Made by a program: the position numbers and the translations under genes
Shown here: in pieces, positions 17,871 through 26,003 of the stretch
Layout: every line of letters begins with the position of its first letter
How positions within the stretch are numbered: position 1 is the stretch's first letter
NCBI GenBank assembly: GCA_002901265.1
Contig: PPHI01000089.1
Coordinates: 17,093 to 81,092 of the forward strand
Origin: Rhodopirellula baltica
GTDB taxonomy: Bacteria; Planctomycetota; Planctomycetia; Pirellulales; Pirellulaceae
Direction of reading: 5' to 3'
DNA: 64,000 nt
Notes under the pieces: generated by a model
What the model was told of the DNA's origin: nothing
The model's input: the letters and a program-made list of their open reading frames with translations, nothing else
The model's database searches: none

Positions 17871-19181
17871 ATGGCGGGGTCGCTGTCGCTTGTAATTGGC
17901 TTTTATCCCACGAGACTGGTTCGCTTGATCAATTCTTGGATACTGCTGCCGATCGAGGGTCGTGTCTGTTTGTTGGCACTACTCGGCGTCTTGTTGGGCG
18001 TGTTCTGCAATTTTGCGATCTACAAATTTGCATGGACCCCGCGGCCAATCGGTCCTTGGCTAAAGCCCTCGCCGGACGTCCCAGCACGTCGGGTGAGCGA
18101 TCGAATCCCAATTATCGGTTGGCTCGGATTGCGCCGTGAGCGACAAGTGCACGGCAACGGGTTTTGGGTGCGATCGATGCTGATCGAAATTGCGATGGCA
18201 ATCGGCATTCCGATGTATTACTGGTACATCACCCAAACCGGCGCGGTGCTGCCGATCGGGTTTCGCAATGCTGCTTTCCTGGTCATCGCGGAACCCTACA
18301 TGACAACGGTGTTCGCGTCGCACGTCGTGCTGATCACGATCATGGTCGCGGCCACGTTCATCGATTTTGATGAAAAAACGATCCCTGACATTTTGACGAT
18401 CCCGGGGACGATTTTCGCGCTCGCGTTTTCTTGGCTCTCGATTTGGGTCTTCCTACCGTGGGACAGTCCAAACGGTCCAGAGCCAATCACGTTTGCCACA
18501 CCGGGTGGAATTGACCCCGCGTGGCTTGGTCCCCAAGGCTGGTGGACGGCGATCGGCATTTGGTCGATGTGGTGCTTCGCGCTTGCCAACCGCCGCGTGA
18601 TTTTGCGTCGTGGTTTGGCAAAGGCGGTTGTCTATTTCTGTGCCTCACTGGTGCGGAACTACAACTGGAAATTGTTGCTGGCGATTTGGATCAGCGGTGC
18701 GATTGCGATCCGTGTCCTTTATTCATTCAACGGGATTCCGTGGATCGGATTTCTGTCTGCACTGGTCGGCCTGGGGGTCGGGGGCGGCGTCGTGTGGACC
18801 ATCCGAATCGTGGGCAGTCTGGCAATGCGCAGGGAAGCTCTTGGATTTGGAGACGTGACGTTGATGGCAATGGTCGGGGCGTTTATCGGCTGGCAGGGTT
18901 CAGTCATGGCGTTTTTCGTCTCTCCCATTGCCGCGATCGTGATCGTGTTGATCTACGCGATTTTGACGCGAAACGCCGAAATCCCCTTTGGGCCGTACCT
19001 TTGTGCGGGCACGATGCTGACAATTATTTGGTGGGACGACCTCGTCAGCGGTTGGTTCGTTGGGAACTTCGCCGTTCTGGGACAGTTCATCCTTTGGCTG
19101 TTCCTTGCCCTAGCGGGTATGATGGGTGTAATGCTGTTCTGTTATCGAGTTGCGATCGAGTGGTACCAGGGAAATGAATGA
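17871..19181 (+). CDS. prepilin peptidase (A24 family)
   Basis: A 436-residue polytopic membrane protein. The two catalytic aspartate regions of type IV prepilin peptidases are present: ATFIDFDEKTIPDILTIPG near residue 160 and EALGFGDVTLMAMVGAFIGWQG near residue 325. The N-terminal domain is short and lacks the paired CxxC zinc motif of PilD, so the methyltransferase part may be missing; it keeps PARRVSDRIPIIGWL. It is longer than PilD because of extended loops. AGGG lies eight bases before the ATG. It would cut prepilins or pseudopilins for the secretion or pilus machinery whose GspE/F genes lie at 29989-32749. The msrB gene begins one base after its stop. Confidence 0.88.
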   Translation: MAGSLSLVIGFYPTRLVRLINSWILLPIEGRVCLLALLGVLLGVFCNFAIYKFAWTPRPIGPWLKPSPDVPARRVSDRIPIIGWLGLRRERQVHGNGFWVRSMLIEIAMAIGIPMYYWYITQTGAVLPIGFRNAAFLVIAEPYMTTVFASHVVLITIMVAATFIDFDEKTIPDILTIPGTIFALAFSWLSIWVFLPWDSPNGPEPITFATPGGIDPAWLGPQGWWTAIGIWSMWCFALANRRVILRRGLAKAVVYFCASLVRNYNWKLLLAIWISGAIAIRVLYSFNGIPWIGFLSALVGLGVGGGVVWTIRIVGSLAMRREALGFGDVTLMAMVGAFIGWQGSVMAFFVSPIAAIVIVLIYAILTRNAEIPFGPYLCAGTMLTIIWWDDLVSGWFVGNFAVLGQFILWLFLALAGMMGVMLFCYRVAIEWYQGNE

Positions 19182-19182
19182 A

Positions 19183-19932
19183 ATGAGCCAATCAACGAAA
19201 ACACGGAGTTGGATCGCCGTTGCCGGTTCCACGGTGATGGGAGCCGCGATCCTGGCAGGGTGCGTCGAATCGGCACCGCAAGCATCCGTTAGCGACATCG
19301 TCGTGTCGGAAACCTCGGCACCAGCGGGCGATGCCGCCCCGGTCGACGAGGCAAAATCGCAAGACGAAAAACAGAAGACGACCGCGGTCAGTTCAGACGC
19401 GACAAGTTCAGCCAAGGAAAAGAAGATGAGCAGCGATTCGCAGAGCGACGAAATCAAGCAAGAAGAAAAGTCCGTCGAAAAGTACAACCCGCTGAATGCC
19501 AAGGAAGCGTATGTGATCATGCAGAAAGGCACCGAGGCTCCCGGCCCCGGCGGCTACACCATGACCAAAGACGCTGGCACCTATATCTGCCGCCGCTGCA
19601 ACGCGGCGCTCTACAAGAGCGAAGCGAAGTTTGAAAGCCACTGTGGTTGGCCCAGCTTCGATGACGAAATTAAAAACGCGGTCAAACGCCAAACGGACGC
19701 TGACGGTTACCGCGTCGAAATTATTTGTAACAACTGTGGTGGCCACCTCGGCCACGTCTTCGAAGGCGAGCGATTCACCGAAAAGAACACTCGCCACTGC
19801 GTCAACTCGATTTCGATGAAGTTCATCGCTGAAGGCAAGCCGCTGCCACCGAAGTTGGTTAAAGAAGACATCGAAAAAGAAGAAGCAGAGGCGAAAGCGA
19901 AGAAAGAAGCAGCCGCAAAATCAGCCGAATAG
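19183..19932 (+). CDS. msrB: lipoprotein peptide-methionine (R)-S-oxide reductase
   Basis: A 249-residue protein made of an export part and an MsrB domain. Residues 1-27 form a lipoprotein signal (hydrophobic run then LAGC). A polar linker of about 70 residues rich in Ser, Glu, Lys and Asp follows. The MsrB domain (about 90-220) has zinc CxxC pairs (CRRC, CNNC), the HCGWPSFDD segment and the catalytic cysteine in RHCVNS. The tail is Glu/Lys/Ala rich and probably helical. I chose 19183 because AGGGA lies ten bases upstream; 19174 leaves only one base of spacing. It should repair oxidised methionine on the periplasmic side. It is nearly fused to the prepilin peptidase transcript. Confidence 0.9.
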   Translation: MSQSTKTRSWIAVAGSTVMGAAILAGCVESAPQASVSDIVVSETSAPAGDAAPVDEAKSQDEKQKTTAVSSDATSSAKEKKMSSDSQSDEIKQEEKSVEKYNPLNAKEAYVIMQKGTEAPGPGGYTMTKDAGTYICRRCNAALYKSEAKFESHCGWPSFDDEIKNAVKRQTDADGYRVEIICNNCGGHLGHVFEGERFTEKNTRHCVNSISMKFIAEGKPLPPKLVKEDIEKEEAEAKAKKEAAAKSAE

Positions 19933-20037
19933 TCGGCCGCTTTTCGCCGATTCGTCTTCCTGATTCATTCAGGTGTGATTGCGTGTTAGAATGTTTCCTT
20001 CCAGGCTACATTTCCTTCCACCAATCCCACCTTATCG

Positions 20038-21530
20038 ATGAGCCAGACCAACAACTCGATCAATCGGCGTCAAATTCTGAAACAGACCGGGGTTGCCGCG
20101 GCAGCCGGTTGGATGGCGGGCAGCCAACTGATCATCACCGGCACCAAAGCGAGCGGCCAAATCAATGGTGCGAATGATCGAGTTCGCATTGCTGTCGCGG
20201 GGCTGAATGGCCGCGGCCAGTCACACATCGGTGGTTGGCGTGGCCAAAAGAATGTCGAGCTCGCTTACGTCGTTGACCCTGCCAGCAAAGTGCTGGCAAA
20301 CACGATGAATTCGCTCGAAAAGCGTGCCACCGACAAACTGGTCACGCAGGGCGTCGATGATATCCGAAAAGCTCTCGACGATGACAGCTTGGACGCGATT
20401 TCGATCGCGACGCCAAACCATTGGCACTCGTTGATGACGATCTGGGCTGCGCAGGCGGGTAAACACGTCTACGTCGAAAAACCGATGAGCCACGACATCG
20501 AAGAAGGTCGTGTTGTCGTTGCCGCGCAAAAGAAATACGGTGTCGTGATTCAGCACGGTACCCAACGCCGCAGTGATGCTGGTATCGCCGGACTGCACGA
20601 AGCGCTCAAGTCGGGCAAACTGCCACGGCTAAAATCGCCTATGGCTACTGCTGCAAACCGCGATCGGGAATCGGCTTTAAACCGGTGACGACGCCGCCAG
20701 CCGATCTGAATTGGGACCATTGGAAAGGCCCCGCCGTGATCGAGAACTATCACGCCAACTACGTGCCTTACAACTGGCATTGGTTCTGGGAAAGCGGAAA
20801 CGGTGACCTCAACAATCAAGGGACTCACCAGTTGGATGTCGCACGGTGGGCGATCGATGACGATCAAACACACCCCGTTCGTACGATGGCGATCGGAAAC
20901 CGGTTCCAATGGGATGACCAAGGCGTGACGCCCAACACCATGTTTGCGATGGCGGAGTATCCCAACGGACAAATGGTGTTCTTTAACGTTCGCAACGTGA
21001 ACTACAAAGGCTACCAGCACCAAGTCTTTAACGAGTACTATCTCGAAGACGGAAGTGTGATCACCGGCGAAAGCAATTACAAAATCTTGCGTCCCGGCGC
21101 CGCAAAGCCAGAGCCACTGAAACTTGAACGCGGTGATGTCACACCGGGCGGCAACTGGGGTGCCTTCATCGCCGCCGTCCGCGCAAATGATCCCTCGATG
21201 GCGAACGGAAATGTCTCCGACGCGCATTATGGATGCGTGCTCGGACACATGATGAATAACTCTTACCGCCTAGGCGAAGAGGTCGCACTGTCAGGCAACC
21301 CGGTCGACTTCCAGAATGATGACGCGACCGAGCACTTCGAAAAACTTCGTTCGGTGATGACAGACGGAGTTGGTATTCCGAGTGACGCGAAATGGAAGCT
21401 CGGTCCACAATTAAGCTTCGATCCGAAATCAGAACGCTTTATCGGAGAACACTCCGAGGAAGCAAACAAGCTGGTCAAGGACCCGAACAATCCAGGCTAT
21501 GAAGTGCCTTCGCTCGAGTCGATGAGCTGA
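20038..21530 (+). pseudogene. Gfo/Idh/MocA oxidoreductase with Tat signal, single-base frameshift
   Basis: Together two frames encode a complete secreted NAD(P)-dependent oxidoreductase of about 497 residues. The first part (20038 to about 20631) has a Tat signal (NRRQILKQTGVAAAAGW), the Rossmann segment RIAVAGLNGRGQSH and the catalytic EKPMSHDIEEG. The frame then runs out. The second frame continues exactly with KIAYGYCCKPRSGIGFKP and the family's TTPPADLNWDHWKGP. The break is at a run of four A (20631-20634); a fifth A would restore Leu-Lys-Ile. No slippery heptamer is present, so a sequencing or assembly deletion, or recent mutation, is more likely than programmed frameshifting. The family often oxidises or rearranges sugars; the substrate is unknown. 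Confidence 0.85.
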
Positions 21531-21570
21531 GCGAAAACGGTGTCTCTCAAGGGGCACCCATGCGAACGAC

Positions 21571-21595
21571 GATGCGGCTACCTCGTAGCCGCATC
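21571..21595. terminator. bidirectional hairpin between convergent genes
   Basis: Eleven-base perfect arms GATGCGGCTAC and GTAGCCGCATC enclose a three-base loop, placed between the convergent oxidoreductase and opgH. There is no strong T-run, so it may work as an RNA-stabilising or Rho-linked end. Confidence 0.55.
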
Positions 21596-21622
21596 TGCTG
21601 TTGCTAGGTCGCCCGCAAATTC

Positions 21623-23596
21623 CTAAGCGGATTGCGACATCATCTGCGTGTGAACATGCAATTGCTGTAACAGTTCAGTGTCGCTGAGAACTTGGGCTCG
21701 CTCGCTGACGGGGATGTTCTCGACGTTCCCTTCCGCTAGCTCTTGAGTTTGAGTTCGTTGCTCGGAACTGAGTGGGCGATCTGCATCGCTCGCCTTCAGG
21801 ACGCGACAATGAATCGTAAAGAAGCTTGGGTCGTCCAATACCCTGCGGAACAGTCGACCGGACTGACCGGCCATCGCCTGCTGATTGGCTTCATAAGCTT
21901 TCTTGAAGTTCTCGCTGAGCGGCGGTGATGCAATCTCTTCAGGAATCAACAGCATTCCCCATCGTCCCAAGTAGTTGCCAACCGCTTGGCTGCCGAGCAA
22001 CATGATCATTGGAATCGATAGCAACAAACCAACGATGATTGGCGAGAACCAAATCAGCAACGGAGGGTTGGCGTAATAGATCGCAATCGTCAGTGCGGCG
22101 CCGATTAATGTGAATCCGATACCTTGGCGAGTCGCATCGATGATCGATACTCCATGTTCGCCGCGCTGTTGAGCATTCCACTGGATCTTTTTGCCGCGTA
22201 GTGTCGCGATCACGAAACGCGTGTGGAGAATCGCCATGATTGGTGAGATTAAGATCGAAAGCAACACTTCCACCAGTACACTTGCAGCAAGATTGCGTTT
22301 GCAGCGTTGCGATTCCGACTGGTACTTCGCGGTAATCGCATACCCGTATGCTTTAGGTACGAGCAGCATCATCATCGCCGCGGCAAACAACGCAAACTGT
22401 CCGTAACCTTGAACCCAAGTCAAATCGGATGCGGTACCGTCAAACAGCCAGCCTGCAATACAGGCCAAGGTAAACGCAATCCACAGTGGCGAACTGACAT
22501 AGGACATCACACCGCTGGCAAAGTGCAATCGACTGGGCAATCGAAAGCCGTCGGAAATGATCAACCGAGAGTGTTGCAGGTTGCCTTGGCACCAGCGGAG
22601 ATCGCGTTGGGCATAATCGGCTAACGTCGTCGGGCACTCTTCGTAGCTGCCGCCCAAGTCGTCGGCCAGCTTGACTTTCCAGTTAGCGGCGACCATCAGA
22701 GCGGCTTCTACGAAATCATGACTCAGGATCGCGCCGCCCAACGGAGCGACACCCGGGAGAACCGGCAGGTCACAATGATCGCGAAACGCATCGATGCGAA
22801 TGATCGCGTTATGTCCCCAGTAGTTTCCCTGGTCCCCGGCCCAGCGTGAGAATCCGCGGACGAACACATTGCCGTAAGCATGAGCTGAAAACTGCTGCAA
22901 TCGAGCAAAGATTGACTGTCGACCAATTGGGATCGGTGGAACTTGGAGGATCCCTAGCTTCGGGTCGGCATTGATGCGTCGAACCATTTCGACCAACGTT
23001 TCGCCAGCCATCAAGCTGTCTGCGTCGAGGATCACCATGTATTGATGATTGCCAGACCAGCGGGTGCAAAAGTCGGCGATATTGCCAGCCTTGCGTCCAA
23101 TGTTTTCGGATCGGTGGCGATAGTAAATCTTGGCCTTGCTGCCGAGTCGCTGCATTACTGTCGACCAAACCCATTGCTCGGCCAACCATTTCTCATGATC
23201 GGTCGAGTCGCTCAGTACGTAGAACTCGAAACTGTCTTGCGCGTCGAGACGTACAAGGTCACGATACATCGCTTCGACACGTGCGAAGACGTCTTCGGGC
23301 GATTCGTTGTAAACGGGAACCAGGATGGCGCACGAAGGTAGCTGCGCGTTCGTCTCAGGATCCTCTGGTAGCTCGCGAACAGTTGGTGGATTGTTCCAAA
23401 GGTTTAAAAATCCAATCGTGGCGACCGCGAAAGAAAACGCGATCCACCCGAAAAGGATTCCAAACAGGACAGCGCCGATCCATTCGAAGACGTTCGCACC
23501 GCCCGTTTGAATCGTCGTCACATAGGCCCAGAGACCGAGCGCAGTGATCGCGAAAGTCGCAAGTGCGATGCACTTGCGAGTCATTGAAATACTCAT
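21623..23596 (-). CDS. opgH: periplasmic glucan glucosyltransferase OpgH/MdoH
   Basis: A 657-residue inner-membrane GT2 enzyme that polymerises UDP-glucose into the beta-1,2-linked backbone of osmoregulated periplasmic glucan. Two helices lie at the N-terminus. The catalytic domain contains CAILVPVYNESPEDVFARVEAM, LDADSLMAGETLVEMV, the acidic SHDFVEAALM, and the QxxRW-type QRDLRWCQGNLQH. At least five helices follow. It is shorter than E. coli OpgH (847) because the N-terminal cytoplasmic region is reduced. A small unknown gene stands 20 bases upstream in the same operon. opgG lies on the opposite strand about 2.4 kb away, unlike the opgGH operon of proteobacteria. Confidence 0.93.
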   Translation of the reverse strand: MSISMTRKCIALATFAITALGLWAYVTTIQTGGANVFEWIGAVLFGILFGWIAFSFAVATIGFLNLWNNPPTVRELPEDPETNAQLPSCAILVPVYNESPEDVFARVEAMYRDLVRLDAQDSFEFYVLSDSTDHEKWLAEQWVWSTVMQRLGSKAKIYYRHRSENIGRKAGNIADFCTRWSGNHQYMVILDADSLMAGETLVEMVRRINADPKLGILQVPPIPIGRQSIFARLQQFSAHAYGNVFVRGFSRWAGDQGNYWGHNAIIRIDAFRDHCDLPVLPGVAPLGGAILSHDFVEAALMVAANWKVKLADDLGGSYEECPTTLADYAQRDLRWCQGNLQHSRLIISDGFRLPSRLHFASGVMSYVSSPLWIAFTLACIAGWLFDGTASDLTWVQGYGQFALFAAAMMMLLVPKAYGYAITAKYQSESQRCKRNLAASVLVEVLLSILISPIMAILHTRFVIATLRGKKIQWNAQQRGEHGVSIIDATRQGIGFTLIGAALTIAIYYANPPLLIWFSPIIVGLLLSIPMIMLLGSQAVGNYLGRWGMLLIPEEIASPPLSENFKKAYEANQQAMAGQSGRLFRRVLDDPSFFTIHCRVLKASDADRPLSSEQRTQTQELAEGNVENIPVSERAQVLSDTELLQQLHVHTQMMSQSA

Positions 23597-23616
23597 CGAT
23601 GCGTCTCCCAGTCGTC

Positions 23617-24255
23617 TTATTCAGAGATCGTGGGAGATTCACCGCTTGGACGCGACGGCGAAACGATCGCTTGCAACGTCAGCGCGAGTTGTTCAAAGCG
23701 GCGATTGACCATCGTCACCCACCACTGCGGTCGCAGCACCGGCATCAGCTGTGGCGTCCCGTTATGACGCATTGGCCGATCGTTTCGTTTAGGCAACACG
23801 GTCACAGCATGTCGTTGACCATAGGCACGGCTACGATCTTGTTGGCTTTCGCCATCTCGCAACAGCACTGGGTCCTTCATGACTTGCGACAACGCCAACA
23901 CACAGCGTTGATTGACAACGTCGCGGTCGATGACTCCTTGGCATCCGATCGAGTGAAATGCAACCTGATCATGAATTCGCTGCATCTCTTCGATGGCGAC
24001 CGACAGCGCGTCACTGACCAACGTTTCATTGGTTCGTGCTTCATCGCCGCGTTCAATTGCCATTGCAAGAATGCGGTGTGACTGGTCACGCAACACATCG
24101 GGGTGTTGGATTCCGCACAGACGCAGGTAACCCGCGACGGCCATTAACGCGTTATCGGTCGCGGACTGAACCTCGCTGTCGCGAGGCGCAGTCGCTGACG
24201 TGTATGGATGCTCCGGAGTCTCTGTCGAAGCAGATGTTTGTGGGTCAACAATCAT
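23617..24255 (-). CDS. unknown protein in operon with opgH
   Basis: A 212-residue protein that I do not recognise. It starts at the ATG at 24255, where an excellent GGAGG stands about six bases upstream; longer in-frame starts lack this. There is no signal peptide or clear membrane helix. The centre (about residues 30-110) looks helical, with charged heptads. The C-terminal third is basic and aromatic (LRPQWWVTMVNRRFEQLALTLQ) and could be an amphipathic membrane-binding helix. Its stop is 20 bases before the opgH ATG, so the two are co-expressed. It could be an activator, adaptor or stabiliser of the glucan synthase, which is only an inference from position. Confidence 0.7.
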   Translation of the reverse strand: MIVDPQTSASTETPEHPYTSATAPRDSEVQSATDNALMAVAGYLRLCGIQHPDVLRDQSHRILAMAIERGDEARTNETLVSDALSVAIEEMQRIHDQVAFHSIGCQGVIDRDVVNQRCVLALSQVMKDPVLLRDGESQQDRSRAYGQRHAVTVLPKRNDRPMRHNGTPQLMPVLRPQWWVTMVNRRFEQLALTLQAIVSPSRPSGESPTISE

Positions 24256-24680
24256 GACCCCCTCCTTTCGTAATTCATTGTTCAGAAGATAAGCAGACAG
24301 GACTGGGGCGTTCGCTACGCGACTCGCGTGCCAGTTGTGTAGAAAAGAGAATCGCCATCGGAGTGTGATGGTCGAGATCAAAAATAATGTTGCTTTTGTC
24401 TTTTCAAAGCCAACTAGGGTATGTCGTCTCGGTAAGGGAAGGACAGCCAACGGTAATTTGGTTGCAAAGCTCCTTTGCGGTGCGAAGACTCGAAAAGAAA
24501 CTTTTCTTCAGAATTCAAGCAACGACAAACTAGCGAAAATTGAAGGGCAATTTAATCGGCTTTGGTTGCCAAAAACTTTTTCAGTGCGTGTATGACGCGT
24601 TGTCAAATCTTCAACTGAATGAATTTCGATACTTTGTAAAGCTTCGCTCGCAGTTTGATTGAGCGATCCGCGACCACGCA
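24256..24680. promoter_or_regulatory. divergent intergenic region of the glucan cluster
   Basis: This 425-base region lies between the opgH operon and the glucanase-like gene and should hold promoters for both. The middle is AT-rich. A small hairpin, GAAAAG-AAA-CTTTTC, occurs near 24491-24505. I see no gene, tRNA or riboswitch. Confidence 0.35.
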
Positions 24681-25928
24681 ATGTTGCACGAAAACCTTCC
24701 ACTCGATTCCGGACAGCAAGCGTTCGCGTCAGACTTGATCTCGCGCGGCTTAACGTTCTTCGTTGCCGCGTCGGATGACAGTACTGGGCTGATTGCCGAC
24801 CGTGCTTCATTTCGAAGCACGGGGGTGTCCGATACCAGCAGCGTTGCTGCCTGTGGGTTCGGTTTGTCGGCGTTTTCCATTGCCGCCGAAACTGGTCGGA
24901 TGCCGGTCAGCGAGGCTGCGGATTATGTAAAACGCTTGCTTTGGTCGCTCTTTAATCACGTTGATCACTTTCAAGGCATCTTCTTTCACTTCGTTGCGCG
25001 AAGTTCTGGCAGACGCGTGGCGAACAGTGAAGCATCCACCATCGACACCGCATTGGCCGTCGCTGGCGCGCTGCACGCTTCGTCTGTATTTGCCGACGAT
25101 CCCCTCGTCAACGAGCTTGCCTTATCCATCTATGAACGTGTCGATTGGCAAAGCATGTTGTCGGATGATGGTTGTCTGCATATGGGCTGGACTCCCAAAC
25201 ACGGACGTTTGCCATACAAGTGGGACCAATTCAGCGAGCATCCGATCCTCACGCTGCTTGCGATTGCTTCCGAGACGTATGGCATTGATCGAACAAGCTG
25301 GCTGTCCTGGCGCCGCGAGCCACAGTTGCACTTCGATGGTGAACCGTTTCTGAGTTACCCACCCTTGTTCGTGCATCAGTATCCATGGGCCTACTTCGAC
25401 GTACGTAACACCCTTGATCCCACTGGCTGGGACTTTTGGCGCAATAGCCAACTCGCACACCTTGCGCAGATTCGATTTCAGCAGCAACTTGCCGAGTCGC
25501 AGCCTGAGAAGTTCTCTCACTATGGTGCGAAGCTTTGGGGGCTGACCAGTAGCGACAGTGTTGACGGATATCGCGATTGGGGCGGCCCCTTCCATGATGG
25601 TCCTGCGAAACCGGAACGCGGTATCGACGGCACCGTGGTGCCAAGTGCGGCAGGGGGAGGATTGGCCATTTGTCCCGAAGAAGCGTTGAGGACGTTGCTT
25701 TATCAAAAGGAAACGTATGGTGCGTCGGTGTATGGCCCCTTCGGGTTTATCAACGCCTTTCATCCGACCAATGGCTGGAGAAGTCCCGACGTCATCGCGA
25801 TCGATACTGGAATCACGATGTTAATGGCGCATAACTTGCTTTGCGGTGGCGTCTGGAATGCGTTCATGAAGCATCCCGCGGCAAAGCGGGCGTTAACCCT
25901 AGCGGGGTTCACACCAACCGCACGTTAA
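24681..25928 (+). CDS. glycoamylase-domain (PF10091) protein, GH144-like beta-glucanase candidate
   Basis: A 415-residue (alpha/alpha)6-barrel protein of the PF10091 family, which includes GH144 endo-beta-1,2-glucanases and the glycoamylase domain of cyclic beta-1,2-glucan synthases. Family segments are YKWDQFSEHPILTLLAIASE, PPLFVHQYPWAYFDVRN, WGLTSSDSVDGYRDWG, DGTVVPSAAGGGLAICPEEAL, YGPFGFINAFHPTNGW and DTGITMLMAHNLLCGGVW. An in-frame stop lies shortly upstream, so 24681 is the first possible ATG, although no ribosome site or signal peptide is seen. Position beside opgG and opgH makes trimming or recycling of beta-1,2-glucan the natural role. Whether it acts in cytoplasm or periplasm is unclear. 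Confidence 0.82.
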   Translation: MLHENLPLDSGQQAFASDLISRGLTFFVAASDDSTGLIADRASFRSTGVSDTSSVAACGFGLSAFSIAAETGRMPVSEAADYVKRLLWSLFNHVDHFQGIFFHFVARSSGRRVANSEASTIDTALAVAGALHASSVFADDPLVNELALSIYERVDWQSMLSDDGCLHMGWTPKHGRLPYKWDQFSEHPILTLLAIASETYGIDRTSWLSWRREPQLHFDGEPFLSYPPLFVHQYPWAYFDVRNTLDPTGWDFWRNSQLAHLAQIRFQQQLAESQPEKFSHYGAKLWGLTSSDSVDGYRDWGGPFHDGPAKPERGIDGTVVPSAAGGGLAICPEEALRTLLYQKETYGASVYGPFGFINAFHPTNGWRSPDVIAIDTGITMLMAHNLLCGGVWNAFMKHPAAKRALTLAGFTPTAR

Positions 25929-26003
25929 CGCGAAGCAATTGCTTCGGCGGCTGACGTAGCTTGCCCTAGTCAAACCCTTTTCACTTGTGACGAGACACCT
26001 TGG

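Noticed and set aside
20625..20640. Programmed -1 frameshifting in the oxidoreductase gene
   Set aside because: The codons CTA AAA do not allow both tRNAs to re-pair in the -1 frame, and no stimulating hairpin is evident. A missing A is simpler.
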